Below are positions 6,150 to 6,164 of a stretch of DNA of 6,164 nt, piece by piece. How positions within the stretch are numbered: position 1 is the stretch's first letter; each line of letters starts with the position of its first letter. The position numbers and the translations under genes were made by a program. Below the pieces are notes generated by a model that saw only the letters and a list, made by a program, of their open reading frames with translations, searched no databases and was not told where the DNA came from. The stretch lies in the NCBI GenBank assembly GCA_913009475.1, contig CAJVYJ010000118.1, positions 1-6,164 on the forward strand, in the 5' to 3' direction. The stretch comes from an uncultured Actinomycetes bacterium (GTDB lineage: Bacteria > Actinomycetota > Aquicultoria > CAJVYJ01).

Positions 6150-6164
6150 AGATCGGAAGAGCAC
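6150..6164 (+). other. Illumina TruSeq adapter remnant at contig end (artefact)
   Basis: The final 15 bases, AGATCGGAAGAGCAC, equal the first 15 bases of the Illumina TruSeq adapter. They interrupt the acsB reading frame at the window edge and should be trimmed. The first A could be genomic or come from A-tailing. Confidence 0.95.

Overview
The window is one strand-coherent piece of a bacterial Wood-Ljungdahl (reductive acetyl-CoA) locus. All five genes lie on the minus strand, so transcription runs from high to low coordinates: acsB (3' part only) > acsC > a fused FAD/iron-sulfur/MvhD oxidoreductase > metV > metF (first 37 codons only). Both ends of the window cut a gene. The last 15 bases (6150-6164) match the start of the Illumina TruSeq adapter, so the right end is a library artefact and not genomic sequence.

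Region by region: 5024-6149 is the C-terminal half of acetyl-CoA synthase with the complete A-cluster cysteine set. A 44-bp spacer with a small inverted repeat and a strong ribosome binding site leads into acsC (3633-4979), the large subunit of the corrinoid iron-sulfur protein. A 336-bp non-coding gap full of short palindromes follows (3297-3632). The 682-residue oxidoreductase (1248-3296) joins a GltD/NfnB-like NAD(P)H-FAD module to a two-cluster ferredoxin domain and an MvhD-like domain. A 440-bp gap (808-1247) holds a candidate promoter, a GC-rich imperfect palindrome of about 165 bp, and several copies of short palindromic repeats. metV (109-807) then overlaps metF (from 112 leftward) by an ATGA junction.

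How the genes fit together: MetF and MetV form methylene-tetrahydrofolate reductase, which makes methyl-THF. The methyl group passes (via AcsE, not in the window) to the cobalamin of AcsC/AcsD, then to the A-cluster of AcsB, where it is joined with CO and CoA. The fused oxidoreductase sits where other acetogens place electron-input partners of MetVF (HdrABC-MvhD in Moorella, RnfC2 in Acetobacterium). The inference is that it feeds electrons from NAD(P)H to MetVF. acsD, acsE, acsA, hdrB and hdrC are not seen here.

Organism: an anaerobic bacterium with the Wood-Ljungdahl pathway. The adapter remnant suggests a short-read, probably metagenomic, assembly. The repeat-rich intergenic DNA (SFPRRRESR-type palindromes) would suit several uncultivated phyla, and the sequence alone does not settle the lineage.
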